A stretch of DNA of 58,409 nucleotides from Paracoccaceae bacterium. GTDB lineage: Bacteria > Pseudomonadota > Alphaproteobacteria > Rhodobacterales > Rhodobacteraceae. Below the pieces are notes generated by a model that did no database searches, was not told the origin of the DNA, and saw nothing but the letters and a program-made list of their open reading frames with translations. The DNA lies in contig CANNIA010000021.1 in the NCBI GenBank assembly GCA_947504705.1, positions 1 through 58,409 on the forward strand, in the 5' to 3' direction. Both the position numbers and the translations under genes were made by a program. The first letter of the stretch is position 1; every line of letters starts with the position of its first letter. Shown piece by piece: positions 35,752 through 45,480 of the stretch.

Positions 35752-36616
35752 CGTTGACCGCCCCTTACGTGCCGCCCTGTTCATGCTGGGATCGGTCGCA
35801 GCCTTTTCCGCGATGGCGATTGCCACCCGGCAGATCAAGGGCGTGCATGATACGTTCGAAATCCTTGGCTATCGGTCGGTCGTGGGGTTCCTGCTGGTGC
35901 TGGTGGTGGGGACGTTGACGCGCCAGATCGGCAGGGTCCGCCGACAACGGCTGGGTGGTCACCTTTTGCGCAACCTGTGCCACTTCACCGGCCAGTCGCT
36001 GTGGTTCTGGGCGGTCACTATGATCCCCTTGGCGCAGGTCTTCGCACTGGAGTTCACCTCGCCGATCTGGGTGATCCTGCTGTCGCCGCTGCTGTTGGGT
36101 GAGAGTCTGACGCGGACCAAGCTTCTGGCGGCTGCCTTGGGCTTTGGGGGCGTGCTGGTGGTGGCACACCCCGACTTTGGCCACCCGAACCTTGGGGTGC
36201 TGGCAGCGGCCGGGGCGGCGGTGTTCTTTGCCGCGACCGCGCTGATGACCAAGCGGCTGACGCGGGAGGAGGCGGTGATCGGCATCCTGTTCTGGCTGAC
36301 GCTGATGCAGACGGGCTTTGGCCTTGGGGCGGCGCTGGCGGATGGGCATATCACGCTGCCGACGCTGGCCACGCTGCCATGGCTTGCGCTGATCGGCGTT
36401 GCCGGGGTGACGGCGCATCTCTGCCTGACCACCGCCCTGTCGCTTGCCCCGGCCAGCAAGGTCGTGCCGGTCGACTTCCTGCGTCTGCCATTGATCGCCA
36501 TTGTCGGGGCGATGTTCTACGATGAGCCGGTCCAGCCGACGCTGTTTCTTGGTGCGGCGCTGATCTTCATCGGCATATGGATCATCCTGCGTCAAGGCCC
36601 CAAGGCCACGGCCTGA
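35744..36616 (+). CDS. EamA/DMT superfamily transporter
   Basis: A 290-residue inner-membrane protein with about ten helices in two EamA repeats. The first has PLAQVFALEFTSPIWVILLSPLLLGESL. The second has LSLAPASKVVPVDFLRLPLIAIVGAMFYDEPVQ. It overlaps the MFS gene by 8 bases, so both may be expressed together. Substrate unknown. The sequence differs from the EamA protein at 10854. Confidence 0.85.
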   Translation: MADVDRPLRAALFMLGSVAAFSAMAIATRQIKGVHDTFEILGYRSVVGFLLVLVVGTLTRQIGRVRRQRLGGHLLRNLCHFTGQSLWFWAVTMIPLAQVFALEFTSPIWVILLSPLLLGESLTRTKLLAAALGFGGVLVVAHPDFGHPNLGVLAAAGAAVFFAATALMTKRLTREEAVIGILFWLTLMQTGFGLGAALADGHITLPTLATLPWLALIGVAGVTAHLCLTTALSLAPASKVVPVDFLRLPLIAIVGAMFYDEPVQPTLFLGAALIFIGIWIILRQGPKATA

Positions 36617-36677
36617 CCCTTGGTTTTGCATTGCCCAAGGCCCCGCCCGGCGCTAACAGGGGCCAAGGGGTGACGCG

Positions 36678-37535
36678 ATGATCTATCAGAACGGCAAGGA
36701 CTATCTGCAAGCCGCGCAAAAGCGGGTGATGCTGTTTGGCATGTCGGGCCTGGGCAAGACCCATGTCTCGAACATGCTGCGCGATCAGGGGTCGTGGTTC
36801 CATTACTCGGTCGATTACCGGATCGGCACGCGGTACATGGGCGAATACATCGCCGACAACTTCAAGCGCGAGGCGATGAAGGTTCCGCTGCTGCGTGAAC
36901 TTCTGATGACAGACAGCGTCTTCATCACCTCGAACATCACCTTCAACAACCTGGCCCCCCTGTCGACCTATCTGGGCAAGCCCGGCGATCCGGCCGAGGG
37001 CGGCGTGCCTTTTGCCGAATACATGAAGCGGCAGGAACAGCACCGGCAGGCCGAAATAGCCGCGACGCTCGACACCGCGCGTTTCATGGACCGGGCGCAG
37101 GACCTGTATGGCTATCCGAATTTCATCTGCGACACCTCGGGCTCGATCTGCGAGGTGGTTTCAGCCGATGACCCCAATGATCCGGTGATGCGGCAACTGG
37201 CCGATACGCTGCTACTCGTCTGGATCAAAGGCACCGACGATCACACGGCGGAGCTTGTCCGCCGCTTCGACCGCGCGCCAAAGCCGATGTATTACCGGCC
37301 CGAATTTCTGCACGCGATGTGGGAGGAATACCGTTCGGCCCATGCGGTGACCGAAGACACCTGCGACCCCGACCATTTCGTGCGCTGGACCTATGCCCGC
37401 GCCTTGGCGCACCGCCAGCCCCGCTATGCCGCCATGGCGCGATGGGGGGTGACAATCACGGCGGAAGAAGTCGCCCAGGTCAAGAATGCGGGGGACTTCG
37501 ACATGCTCATGTCCCGCGCCATCGACCGCATTTGA
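36678..37535 (+). CDS. P-loop ATPase, function unknown
   Basis: A 285-residue protein with a Walker A at about residues 20-29 (LFGMSGLGKTHVS). The rest (HYSVDYRIGTRYMGEYIADNF, FICDTSGSICEVVSADDP) is a set typical of Rhodobacteraceae proteins of this kind. The DTSGS segment near residue 155 may be part of the catalytic site. It looks like a small-molecule or nucleotide kinase-type P-loop, but no substrate can be named. It sits 62 bases before metA on the same strand. Confidence 0.75.
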   Translation: MIYQNGKDYLQAAQKRVMLFGMSGLGKTHVSNMLRDQGSWFHYSVDYRIGTRYMGEYIADNFKREAMKVPLLRELLMTDSVFITSNITFNNLAPLSTYLGKPGDPAEGGVPFAEYMKRQEQHRQAEIAATLDTARFMDRAQDLYGYPNFICDTSGSICEVVSADDPNDPVMRQLADTLLLVWIKGTDDHTAELVRRFDRAPKPMYYRPEFLHAMWEEYRSAHAVTEDTCDPDHFVRWTYARALAHRQPRYAAMARWGVTITAEEVAQVKNAGDFDMLMSRAIDRI

Positions 37536-37597
37536 CCCACTTGCAAAACTGACGATCAGGCCACACCTTTCGGCCAAATTCCAAGGACTCAAGAACC

Positions 37598-38515
37598 ATG
37601 CCCATCACCCTGCCCGAGACCCTGCCCGCCTATGACGTGCTGCGGAACGAAGGCGTCATGGTCATGTCGCCGGACCGCGCCGCGCAGCAGGATATCCGCC
37701 CGCTGAAAATCGGCCTTCTGAACCTGATGCCGAAGAAGATTCAGACCGAAAACCAGTTCGCCCGGCTGATCGGGGCCACGCCCTTGCAGATCGACCTGCA
37801 ACTGATCCGCATGTCCGAGCATCAGACGAAGAACACCGCCGCTGACCACATGGAGGCTTTCTATCGCCCGTTTCAGGCGGTGAAGGGCGAAAAGTTCGAC
37901 GGGCTGATCATCACTGGTGCGCCCATCGAACATTTGGCCTTCGACGAGGTCAGCTATTGGGACGAGTTGTGCGAGGTGATGGACTGGACCCAGACCAACG
38001 TGCAGTCGACCTTTGGCGTCTGCTGGGGGGGGATGGCGATGATCAACCATTTCCACGGTGTGAAAAAGCACATGCTGGACCACAAGGCCTTTGGATGCTT
38101 CCGGCATCAGAACCTTGCCCCGACCTCGCCCTATCTGCGCGGTTTCTCGGATGATTTCGTGATCCCGGTCAGCCGCTGGACCGAGATGAAAGAGGCCGAA
38201 ATTGACGCCGCACCGGGCCTGAAGACGCTGCTTGGCTCGGACGAGGTTGGCCCCTGTCTGGTCGAAGACCCCGGCCACCGGGCGCTGTATATCTTCAACC
38301 ATTTTGAATACGACAGCGACACGCTGAAGCAGGAATATGACCGCGATGTTGCCGCCGGCACCCCGATCAACGTGCCGATGAACTATTACCCGGATGACAA
38401 TCCCGCAAAGCCCCCCTTGAACCGGTGGAGAAGCCACGCACATCTGCTTTATGGCAACTGGATCAACGAAATTTATCAGTCGACGCCCTATGACCTTGCC
38501 GAGATTGGCCGCTAG
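37598..38515 (+). CDS. metA: Homoserine O-acetyltransferase (MetA type)
   Basis: A 305-residue enzyme that acylates homoserine in methionine synthesis. The nucleophile is Cys142 in [11 protein letters not shown], and the His-Glu pair is in [15 protein letters not shown]. Residue 111 is Glu (GAPIEHL). In MetA this residue controls acyl choice, with Glu favouring acetyl-CoA and Gly succinyl-CoA, so acetyl transfer is predicted. It overlaps the next gene by 26 bases. Confidence 0.92.
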   Translation: MPITLPETLPAYDVLRNEGVMVMSPDRAAQQDIRPLKIGLLNLMPKKIQTENQFARLIGATPLQIDLQLIRMSEHQTKNTAADHMEAFYRPFQAVKGEKFDGLIITGAPIEHLAFDEVSYWDELCEVMDWTQTNVQSTFGVCWGGMAMINHFHGVKKHMLDHKAFGCFRHQNLAPTSPYLRGFSDDFVIPVSRWTEMKEAEIDAAPGLKTLLGSDEVGPCLVEDPGHRALYIFNHFEYDSDTLKQEYDRDVAAGTPINVPMNYYPDDNPAKPPLNRWRSHAHLLYGNWINEIYQSTPYDLAEIGR

Positions 38516-39422
38516 GCTGGCAGCCGTCGGCCTTGGGGTCGCCGGCCTGACCCATCGCCGCGCCGCCCTGCGGGAGGCCCGCGCTTTGGCAGACTATCCG
38601 CCAAGCGGCCAGTTTGCCGATTTGTGTGGCTTGCGCCTGCATTATGAGGTCGCGGGCCAAGGGCCTGACCTTGTGATGATCCATGGTGCCTCCGGCTCGC
38701 TCCGTGATCTGAGTTTTCGGTTGCGTGACCGTCTGGCGGACCAGTTCCGGGTGATCCTCGTCGACCGGCCCGGCCTTGGTCACTCCGATGCGATTGCTGA
38801 GGCGGGCCTTGCCGCGCAGGTGCAGTTTCTGCGCCGGGGGCTTGAACCCCTGGGCCTGCGCGACCCAATCATTCTGGGCCAAAGCTATGGCGGCTCGGTC
38901 GCCCTTCACTGGGCGCTGATGGGGGGTGTGAAAGCACTGGTTCTGGTCGGATCACCCTCGCTTCCTTGGCCCGGAAAGCTTGACCCATGGTACCGGCTGA
39001 CCGACACGGCGCTGGGGCGGAGGCTGGCGATCCCGCTGGCCTCAGCTTTCGTGACAGAAGGCTATATAGCCCGGACCACCGCCGCAATCTTTGCGCCTGA
39101 ACCGGTTCCCGAAGGCTATGAGGCCCATATTGGCGCGGCCCTTACGCTGCGGCGGCAGGCGCTTGCGGTCAACACGGCCCAAGTGAATGCACTGCGGGAT
39201 GAACTGGTGGCGATGGAACCCCGCTACCAAAGCCTGACCCTGCCTATCGAACTGATCCATGGCAGCGAGGACACCATCGTTCCGCTTTCTGTCCACTCGG
39301 CCCCGCTGTCGCGGCTTTTGCCCAATGCGCGGCTGACGGTCATTCCGGGCGCAGGCCACATGCCACATCACGCCCATATTCAGACCGTCATCGACGCCGT
39401 CGACCGCGCCGCATTGCGTTAA
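38490..39422 (+). CDS. Alpha/beta hydrolase
   Basis: A 310-residue hydrolase. The nucleophile elbow GQSYGGS lies at about residues 131-137. The oxyanion part HGASGS precedes it and the catalytic His is in GAGHMPHH near the C-terminus. A hydrophobic N-terminus ([15 protein letters not shown]) may anchor it in the membrane or act as a signal. The ATG at 38490 is chosen because a longer frame would overlap metA by 65 bases. Ester or similar substrate unknown. Confidence 0.8.
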   Translation: MTLPRLAARLAAVGLGVAGLTHRRAALREARALADYPPSGQFADLCGLRLHYEVAGQGPDLVMIHGASGSLRDLSFRLRDRLADQFRVILVDRPGLGHSDAIAEAGLAAQVQFLRRGLEPLGLRDPIILGQSYGGSVALHWALMGGVKALVLVGSPSLPWPGKLDPWYRLTDTALGRRLAIPLASAFVTEGYIARTTAAIFAPEPVPEGYEAHIGAALTLRRQALAVNTAQVNALRDELVAMEPRYQSLTLPIELIHGSEDTIVPLSVHSAPLSRLLPNARLTVIPGAGHMPHHAHIQTVIDAVDRAALR

Positions 39423-39464
39423 AGCCTTCAATCGCCATACTGGGCGCAAAGAGGGAGGCCCAAG

Positions 39465-40337
39465 ATGACCCTGCCATTTGACGGCGCGATCAGCCGCTAT
39501 TTCCGCGAAGGCGCCCCTGCGGAGATCCGCAAGGCGATTGAAAAGGCTGGCAAGGACGAGATCCTGACCAAGTCCTACCCCTACCGCGAGGAGATGAAGG
39601 GCAAGGACTATGATCGGCAGATGGAGGCGCTGCAGATCGAACTTGCCAAGATGCAAGCGGGCATCAAGACCACGGGCCAGCGGCTGGTCGTGGTGTTCGA
39701 GGGTCGCGATGCGGCGGGCAAGGGCGGCACGATCAAGGCGGTCACCGAAAACATGAACCCCCGGCAAGCCTATGTTGTGGCCCTGCCAAAGCCTACCGAA
39801 CGCGAAACCCAGCAATGGTATTTCCAGCGCTATGTCGACTGGCTTCCCGCCAAGGGCGAAGTCGCACTTTTCGACCGCAGCTGGTACAACCGCGCCATGA
39901 TCGAACATGTTTTCGGCTTCTGCTCACCCGAAGACCGGACCCGTTTTTTCCATCAACTTCCGGATTTTGAAGGCATGATCCGCGATGAGGGGATCATTTT
40001 CCTGAAGATCTGGCTTGAGGTCGACCGCGCCGAACAGTTGAAGCGCTTTCTGGACCGCGAGGGCGATCTTCTCAAGCAGTGGAAACTGTCGAAGATCGAC
40101 GTCGACGGGCTGCCGAAATGGGACGAATACTGCAAGGTCATCGATGAGACGATGGCCAAGACCCACACCAAGCCTGCGCCTTGGACCATAATCCTGTCGG
40201 ACGACAAGAAACGGGCGCGGATCGCGGCGATCCAGACGATCCTGTCGGCGGTGAGTTATGAGGGCAGGGACAAGGCGGCCATCGGCAAGCCCGATGACAA
40301 GATCTGCGGCGGGCCGAAGCTTCGGCCGAAGGGTTGA
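39465..40337 (+). CDS. ppk2: Polyphosphate kinase 2
   Basis: A 290-residue PPK2-family kinase that moves phosphate between polyphosphate and nucleoside diphosphates. The Walker A-like [14 protein letters not shown], the [18 protein letters not shown] segment and the lid [17 protein letters not shown] are all present. Length is that of the one-domain class. The stop overlaps the tetR start by one base. It could serve phosphate stress along with pstSCA, although not adjacent to it. Confidence 0.92.
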   Translation: MTLPFDGAISRYFREGAPAEIRKAIEKAGKDEILTKSYPYREEMKGKDYDRQMEALQIELAKMQAGIKTTGQRLVVVFEGRDAAGKGGTIKAVTENMNPRQAYVVALPKPTERETQQWYFQRYVDWLPAKGEVALFDRSWYNRAMIEHVFGFCSPEDRTRFFHQLPDFEGMIRDEGIIFLKIWLEVDRAEQLKRFLDREGDLLKQWKLSKIDVDGLPKWDEYCKVIDETMAKTHTKPAPWTIILSDDKKRARIAAIQTILSAVSYEGRDKAAIGKPDDKICGGPKLRPKG

Positions 40338-40948
40338 TGAAGCGCGGCTATCACCACGGCAACCTCCGGCAAGCGCTGGTCGAGGCAGCACTGGCGCTGA
40401 TCGCCGAGCGTGGTCCGCAGGGCTTTACGCTATCCGAGGCCGCCAAGGCCGCCGATGTGACCCCGGCTGCCGTCTACCGCCATTTCACCGGGCGCGATGA
40501 GCTTTTGGCCGAAGTGGCACGGCAGGGCTTTGACATCTTCGCAGCCCTGCTTGAATTCGCTTATGACGAAGGCCGCCCGACATCTCTTGCCGCTTTCGAA
40601 GCAACAGGGCGGGCTTATCTGGCCTTTGCCAGAAAGTACCCCGGCCATTATCAGGCGATGTTTGAAAGCGGGCTGCAACCTGGGAACCACCCCGGTTTGG
40701 CTCAAGTCGCCGCCAAGGCTCGCGACACGATGGACCGCGCCGCTGACCATCTGGCTCGGGCGCTACCCGAAACGCGCCGACCGCCAGCAAGGATGATCTC
40801 GGCCCATGTCTGGGCAACAAGCCATGGCGTGGTGGAGCTATACCTGCGCGGCAACGGCGGCCCGCAGCCTTGGGCACCAGAGGATATTCTGGAAACCGCG
40901 ATCGGGATTTATCTGCGCGGCTTGGGCCTGCTTTCACCCGATAAATAG
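40337..40948 (+). CDS. TetR/AcrR family transcription regulator
   Basis: A 203-residue repressor-type protein. The N-terminal HTH is in FTLSEAAKAADVTPAAVYRHFTGRDELLAEVARQGF. The C-terminal ligand part (VWATSHGVVELYLRGNGGPQPW) resembles the WHG-type domain. It shares one base with the ppk2 stop, so it is likely in the ppk2 transcript. Targets unknown. Confidence 0.87.
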   Translation: MKRGYHHGNLRQALVEAALALIAERGPQGFTLSEAAKAADVTPAAVYRHFTGRDELLAEVARQGFDIFAALLEFAYDEGRPTSLAAFEATGRAYLAFARKYPGHYQAMFESGLQPGNHPGLAQVAAKARDTMDRAADHLARALPETRRPPARMISAHVWATSHGVVELYLRGNGGPQPWAPEDILETAIGIYLRGLGLLSPDK

Positions 40949-40950
40949 CA

Positions 40951-40978
40951 CATGGCCGGGCGCGTCCGCCCGGCCATG
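40951..40978. terminator. Perfect 12-bp hairpin between convergent genes
   Basis: CATGGCCGGGCG and CGCCCGGCCATG pair around CGTC, just past the tetR stop and 20 bases from the DUF378 stop on the other strand. There is no long U-tract on either side, so it may act weakly in both directions. Confidence 0.6.
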
Positions 40979-40998
40979 ATTGGCAGCAAAAGGACGGC

Positions 40999-41199
40999 TT
41001 ACGCTGCGCCTTTTCCGCGTGCCAAAGCCAGCGCCTGCCACAGCGCCGAAACGCCAACCAGCACGTAGACGACGCGCGACAGGACCGAGCCCGCGCCGAA
41101 GATCGTCGCAACAAGGTCAAAGTTCAAAAGGCCAACGAGGCCCCAGTTCAAGCCGCCGACGATGACCAGCAGCAGGCTTAGCATATCCAAAGCTTTCAT
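40999..41199 (-). CDS. DUF378 small membrane protein
   Basis: A 66-residue protein with two hydrophobic helices. It has the DUF378 hallmark LLVIVGGLNWGLVGLLNFDLVATIFG. Function unknown. It is encoded downstream of the fasciclin gene on the same strand, with a GC-rich hairpin between them. The C-terminus is basic. Confidence 0.85.
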   Translation of the reverse strand: MKALDMLSLLLVIVGGLNWGLVGLLNFDLVATIFGAGSVLSRVVYVLVGVSALWQALALARGKGAA

Positions 41200-41278
41200 G
41201 TTCTTTCCCTCGGTTCAGGGCACTGCACCGTGCAGCGCCATTTCAGTCGTTCGCTTGGGTTCCACCCACGCTGGGTTC

Positions 41279-41299
41279 GGGGAGAGCACCGCTCTCCCC
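41279..41299 (-). terminator. Hairpin after the fasciclin gene
   Basis: GGGGAGAGC and GCTCTCCCC form a perfect 9-bp stem with a 3-base loop, 15 bases after the fasciclin stop. No U-tract is present, so attenuation or mRNA protection is as likely as termination. Confidence 0.5.
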
Positions 41300-41314
41300 T
41301 TAGAAGCCGTTTAA

Positions 41315-41824
41315 TCAGCCTTCCGGCGGCAGCATCACGGTGTCGATGACATGTATGACGCCGTTCGATGCTTCGATGTCAGCCGCAGTCACGGTCGCGC
41401 CGCCAACCATCACCTTGCCATCGGCCGCGCTGATCCCGACCATAGCACCATTGACGGTCTGCGCTTCCGTCAGGCCCATCACATCAGCGGCCATCACTTT
41501 GCCTGCCACGACGTGATAGGTCAGGATCGCCGTCAGCTTGTCCTTGTTCTCGGGCTTCAGAAGCTCTTCCACGGTTCCGGCGGGCAGTTTGGCAAAGGCT
41601 TCGTCGGTCGGGGCAAAGACGGTGAACGGGCCTTCGCCCTGCAGGGTCTCCACCAGACCCGCAGCGGTCAGGGCAGCGGCCAGCGTGTTGAAGGTTCCGG
41701 CTTCCGTCGCGACGGCAATGATGTCCTTGTCCGCAGCATAGGCACCGGCAGTTGCCGCAAACCCGATGCCAAGGCCAAGCGCGGTGGCGGCAGCGGCGTT
41801 GCGAAGGCGAGAGATGATCGACAT
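41315..41824 (-). CDS. Fasciclin (FAS1) domain secreted protein
   Basis: A 169-residue protein with a signal peptide (about residues 1-30, ending AGAYA-A) and one FAS1 domain. The fold's H1 motif is [15 protein letters not shown] and H2 is [11 protein letters not shown]. Such proteins mediate adhesion or cell-surface binding. The ATG at 41824 has AAGGAGAC before it. It diverges from the XRE-cupin regulator, which may control it. Length and composition are typical. Confidence 0.9.
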   Translation of the reverse strand: MSIISRLRNAAAATALGLGIGFAATAGAYAADKDIIAVATEAGTFNTLAAALTAAGLVETLQGEGPFTVFAPTDEAFAKLPAGTVEELLKPENKDKLTAILTYHVVAGKVMAADVMGLTEAQTVNGAMVGISAADGKVMVGGATVTAADIEASNGVIHVIDTVMLPPEG

Positions 41825-41917
41825 GGCAGTCTCCTTTGTTGAATGGCGGCCCGGCAGCACGTCTTGCTTCCGGATCGTACATTGCATTTAGTACAAATTA
41901 TTTTTCTCACCATGCAC

Positions 41918-41957
41918 ATTTGCGTGAGGTGAAGCAAGCTTTTCTTTTTGCGCAAAT
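41918..41957. promoter_or_regulatory. Inverted repeat between divergent fasciclin and XRE-cupin genes
   Basis: ATTTGCG (41918-41924) and CGCAAAT (41951-41957) are complementary, 26 bases apart, in an AT-rich stretch between the two starts. This may be an operator of the XRE-cupin regulator; it is weak by itself. Confidence 0.35.
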
Positions 41958-41991
41958 CCGACTAGCATCACGCCAAGAGAAGGATGAGGTC

Positions 41992-42579
41992 ATGCTGTCT
42001 GAAACCATCGATGAAGGCTTGGGGCGATATGACATCGGCCCTCGCATCCGCGAGCTTAGGCAGACCAAGAACCTTGGGCTGGTTGAACTGGGCGAACATA
42101 CCGGGCTGTCGCCGGGCATGTTGTCGCGGATCGAGACCGGCCGTCTTTACCCGACCCTGCCGACGCTTTTGCGCATCGCGATGGTCTTCGGCATCGGGCT
42201 GGAGCATTTCTTCACCCAAGACCGCCTGCGCCCGCTGCGCGAAGTTGTGCGCAAAAGCGACCGCATCCGTTTGCCCGACCGCATGGGCAATGCGCGTCCC
42301 TCCTATGAATTCGAAAGCCTGGACTTTCCGGTCGAGGGTCGGCGCGTCGCAGCCTTTTTCGCCGAGTTCCACCCTGCTGGACCGGATACAGCGCCCCACC
42401 ACCACCCTGGGCAAGAGCGGATCTATGTGATCACCGGGACGCTGCTTCTTCGGTTTCCAGATGGGGACGTGTCGCTTGAGTCCGGTGACGCCATTACCTT
42501 CGATGCCACCTCGCCCCATTCCTATCAGGGCATTGGCAGCGATCGGTGTACCGGCATCGCCGTGACCGAGGATGACTAG
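41992..42579 (+). CDS. XRE-cupin transcription regulator
   Basis: A 195-residue regulator. The XRE helix-turn-helix covers about residues 14-66 (IRELRQTKNLGLVELGEHTGLSPGMLSRIETGRLYPTLPTL). The C-terminal cupin domain has the HHHPGQERIYVITGTLLL metal motif and SPHSYQGIG. This is the SutR/PuuR-type layout, where the cupin binds a small effector. The ATG at 41992 with AAGGATGAGG is preferred. It is divergent from the fasciclin gene. Confidence 0.88.
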   Translation: MLSETIDEGLGRYDIGPRIRELRQTKNLGLVELGEHTGLSPGMLSRIETGRLYPTLPTLLRIAMVFGIGLEHFFTQDRLRPLREVVRKSDRIRLPDRMGNARPSYEFESLDFPVEGRRVAAFFAEFHPAGPDTAPHHHPGQERIYVITGTLLLRFPDGDVSLESGDAITFDATSPHSYQGIGSDRCTGIAVTEDD

Positions 42580-42598
42580 AAGACGGCAGCAAAATGAA

Positions 42599-42640
42599 AC
42601 GGGACCCGGGCCAGTCGGCCTTGGGTCCCGTGGGATTTTT
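42599..42640. terminator. Bidirectional terminator between the XRE-cupin and potA-like genes
   Basis: ACGGGACCC and GGGTCCCGT form the outer stem, with GGCC-AGTC-GGCC inside. TTTTT follows on the plus strand. It lies between the two convergent stops (42579 and 42674). Confidence 0.75.
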
Positions 42641-42673
42641 CAAACCGACGCGCAGGGGCGCGACCGGCGGGGA

Positions 42674-43774
42674 TCAGCGGAAGAGAACCAGCGCAGACGG
42701 GCTCCACGCGACGCGGACCTTTGCGCCGACTTCCAGCACTGGGCGTCCCGGCACATTGCGCATCGAAAGGCGCACTTCGACATCGGTGCCGCCAAGATAG
42801 ACGTCGTAATAGGTCATGTCGCCAAGGTAGATCACTTCGTCGATCAGGCCTTCGGTTTCGCGCTCGGACGCCTTCTGGTCATCGTAGAGCAGCGTCAGCG
42901 TCTCGGGCCGCAAGCCCACAACCGGCGCTTCACCGGCCGGAGCCGGGGCCTGCGCGATGTCAAGCGCCACACGGCCAAGGCCCTTGGCCTCGATCTCGAC
43001 CTTGTCACCGGTCTCGGACAGGATTTCAGCCGGGATAAAGTTCATCGTCCCGATGAAATTGGCGACCTTCTTGTTGGCCGGGCGACGATACAGGGTTTCG
43101 GGATCGTCCAACTGGGCAATCTCGCCGTCGAACATCACCGCGATCCGGTCGGACATGACCAGCGCTTCTTCCTGATCATGCGTCACGAGGATGAAAGTGA
43201 TGCCGACCTGACGCTGCAGCTTGATCAGTTCGACCTGCATATGTTCGCGCATCTTCTTGTCCAGCGCCGACAGGGGTTCGTCCAGAAGCAGAACCTTGGG
43301 CTTCAGGATCAGCGCGCGGGCAAGCGCCACCCGCTGCCGCTGGCCGCCCGACAGCGCATGCGCCGCCCGCTTGCCAAAGCCTTTCAGGCCCACCATCTCC
43401 AGCGCCTCGGCGACGGCCTTGGCCTTTTCCTCTTTGCTCCGAGGGTCCTTGCGCAGGCCGAAGCCCACGTTTTCCTCGACCGTCATATGCGGGAAAATCG
43501 CGTAGCTTTGGAACACCATGTTCGTCGGCCGCGCGTTCGCCGCGATGCCCGCTGCGTCCTTGCCGTCAATCATGATCACGCCCGAGGAAATCCCCTCGAA
43601 ACCTGCAATGGTGCGCAGAAGCGTAGTCTTGCCGCAGCCCGACGGGCCAAGAAGCGAGAAGAACTCTCCGGCCCTGATCGTGCCGTTGATGCCACGCAGC
43701 GCATGGTAGTCGCCATAATACTTATGGACGTCCTTGAACTCGATCATGGTGGGGCGGTCGTCAGAAGTGGTCAC
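42674..43774 (-). CDS. Spermidine/putrescine-type ABC transporter ATP-binding protein
   Basis: A 366-residue ATPase of a PotA-type importer. Walker A is GPSGCGKTT, the signature ALSGGQRQRVALARAL, Walker B LLLDEPLSALD, and the C-terminal TOBE domain has VVGLRPETLTL. It starts with GTG at 43774, which overlaps the potC-like stop, with GGAGG at a 6-base spacing. It is the last gene of the potB-potC-potA unit. No binding protein is encoded nearby. The polyamine assignment is by similarity. Confidence 0.88.
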   Translation of the reverse strand: MTTSDDRPTMIEFKDVHKYYGDYHALRGINGTIRAGEFFSLLGPSGCGKTTLLRTIAGFEGISSGVIMIDGKDAAGIAANARPTNMVFQSYAIFPHMTVEENVGFGLRKDPRSKEEKAKAVAEALEMVGLKGFGKRAAHALSGGQRQRVALARALILKPKVLLLDEPLSALDKKMREHMQVELIKLQRQVGITFILVTHDQEEALVMSDRIAVMFDGEIAQLDDPETLYRRPANKKVANFIGTMNFIPAEILSETGDKVEIEAKGLGRVALDIAQAPAPAGEAPVVGLRPETLTLLYDDQKASERETEGLIDEVIYLGDMTYYDVYLGGTDVEVRLSMRNVPGRPVLEVGAKVRVAWSPSALVLFR

Positions 43775-44580
43775 AGGAAGCCTCCGGAATCTTTGCCACC
43801 CGTCTTGGCGATGCCACGGCGGCGCATGTACTCGGCAAAGCCAAGCAGGATGATCGAGAAACAGACAAGCACCGTCCCCAAGGCCAGCATCGAAGGCACT
43901 TTGGCGGGGAAACGGAATTGGCCGAAGATGTAAACCGACAGGATCGGCTGGCCCGAACCAAGGAAGTTCGAGATGATGAATTCATCGAACGAGATGGTAA
44001 AGCAGATCAGGAAGGCCGCCATGATGCCCGGCATCACCAGCGGCAACACGATCAGCCGGAACGTGCCCCAGGCGGTTTCGCCAAGGTCCATCGCCGCTTC
44101 TTCCAGCGACCGGTCAAGGCTTTGAAAGGCCGAGGTCAGGATCGCCACCGCAAACGGCGTGGTGACCAGCACCTGACCAATGATGACGGTGAACAAGGAC
44201 AGTGGCACGCCAAGGGACAAAAGCACCACCAGAAGGGCCATCGCGATGATCATTTCGGGCAGCACCAAGGGCAGCATGATCAGGCCCATGATCGGCGCCT
44301 TGCCCGGAAAGCGATAGCGCACGCTGGCGCGGGCAGCGAAGATGCCCAGAACGGTCGATATCGAAGCGACCGACAGCGCGATGATCAGGCTGTTCTTGGC
44401 GGCGATCCCCAGATTCTCGTCCGAAAACATCTCGCGGAACCAATCCAGCGTAAAGCCTTGCAGCGGGAAGGCCACGACCTTGCTGCTGTTGAAGGCAAAG
44501 ATCGGCAAGAGGATGATCGGCGCATAAAGGAACAGCAGGTAGAAAAGCGTGTAGCTTTTCAGGATCGGGGCCTTCTTCAT
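43771..44580 (-). CDS. Spermidine/putrescine-type ABC transporter permease (PotC-like)
   Basis: A 269-residue inner-membrane permease with about six helices. The ATPase-contact loop reads LEEAAMDLGETAWGTFRLIVLPLVMPGI. The ATG at 44580 (MKKAPILKSYTLFYLLFLYAPII) overlaps the upstream stop by four bases and has GGAGG before it. It partners the PotB-like protein upstream. Confidence 0.9.
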   Translation of the reverse strand: MKKAPILKSYTLFYLLFLYAPIILLPIFAFNSSKVVAFPLQGFTLDWFREMFSDENLGIAAKNSLIIALSVASISTVLGIFAARASVRYRFPGKAPIMGLIMLPLVLPEMIIAMALLVVLLSLGVPLSLFTVIIGQVLVTTPFAVAILTSAFQSLDRSLEEAAMDLGETAWGTFRLIVLPLVMPGIMAAFLICFTISFDEFIISNFLGSGQPILSVYIFGQFRFPAKVPSMLALGTVLVCFSIILLGFAEYMRRRGIAKTGGKDSGGFL

Positions 44581-45446
44581 TTCTGGCCTCCAATAAAGCG
44601 TTTGTTCCACAAGACGAAGCCGACGCTGACCACGGCAACCATCAGCATCGACACCACCGCAAAGGCCGAACCCTGCGGGAAGTCCTGCAGTTTCAAAAGC
44701 TGGGTTTCGATAAAGTTGGCGATCAGCGGCTGCTTGCCGTCACCCACCAGTTTCGGCGTCACATAGTCGCCGACGGTCGGGATGAAGACGATCAGCGAGG
44801 CCGCGATCACGCCGGGCATCGACAGCGGCAGCGTCACCCGCAGGAAGGTGATGAAGCGGCTTTCGCCAAGATCCTGGCCCGCCTCCAACAAGCTGCGGTC
44901 CACCTTTTCCAGGCTGACAAAGATCGGCAGCACGGCAAAGGGCGCATAGGCATGGGCCAGCACAAGGATGATTGCCGGGATGCCGTAGCTGGCAAAGTTC
45001 AACGGTTCACTCAGAATGCCAAGCGACATCAGCGCCTGGTCCAAAAGGCCATCACGCCCGATGATCACGAACCACAGGCTGACGCGGATGATATAGCTGG
45101 TCCAAAACGGGATGGTGATCAGGAACAGCCACAGGCTTTTGCGTTCCTGCCGGACATGGAAGCTGACGAAATAAGCGACCGGATAGGCCAGAACAACTGT
45201 GATCGCCGTGACGCTTAGCGCCACCAGCAGCGACTTGAGCAGGATGTAGGAATAGGCCCAGTTCGACAAGAGCTTGGCGTAGTTGTCCAGCGTCACCGGG
45301 AACGAAACATTGGCCCGCCCGCCCATCATCACCGAAAAGACCAAGACGGTCGCCAGCGGCACAGCTAGCAGAAGAATCACATAGATCGCCGTTGGGCTGA
45401 TCAGCTTAAGGCCCGTCCGGGCCTCGGATCGTGGCGTAGCGGCCAT
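44577..45446 (-). CDS. Spermidine/putrescine-type ABC transporter permease (PotB-like)
   Basis: A 289-residue permease with about six helices and the loop LLEAGQDLGESRFITFLRVTLPLSMPGV for ATPase contact. The ATG at 45446 (MAATPRSEARTGLKL) has AGGGGGA upstream, so the frame extended to 45548 is not used. First gene of the three-gene unit. A palindrome lies 35 bases before it. Confidence 0.9.
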   Translation of the reverse strand: MAATPRSEARTGLKLISPTAIYVILLLAVPLATVLVFSVMMGGRANVSFPVTLDNYAKLLSNWAYSYILLKSLLVALSVTAITVVLAYPVAYFVSFHVRQERKSLWLFLITIPFWTSYIIRVSLWFVIIGRDGLLDQALMSLGILSEPLNFASYGIPAIILVLAHAYAPFAVLPIFVSLEKVDRSLLEAGQDLGESRFITFLRVTLPLSMPGVIAASLIVFIPTVGDYVTPKLVGDGKQPLIANFIETQLLKLQDFPQGSAFAVVSMLMVAVVSVGFVLWNKRFIGGQK

Positions 45447-45480
45447 TTGTCCCCCTGTCCGGCTGCACTCCGTCAGCCTT

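Noticed and set aside
37536-37597. Possible SAM-II type riboswitch before metA
   Set aside because: There is a small GGCC hairpin and a CTTG/CAAG pairing, but the core bases of SAM-II are not recognisable and the leader is only 62 bases.
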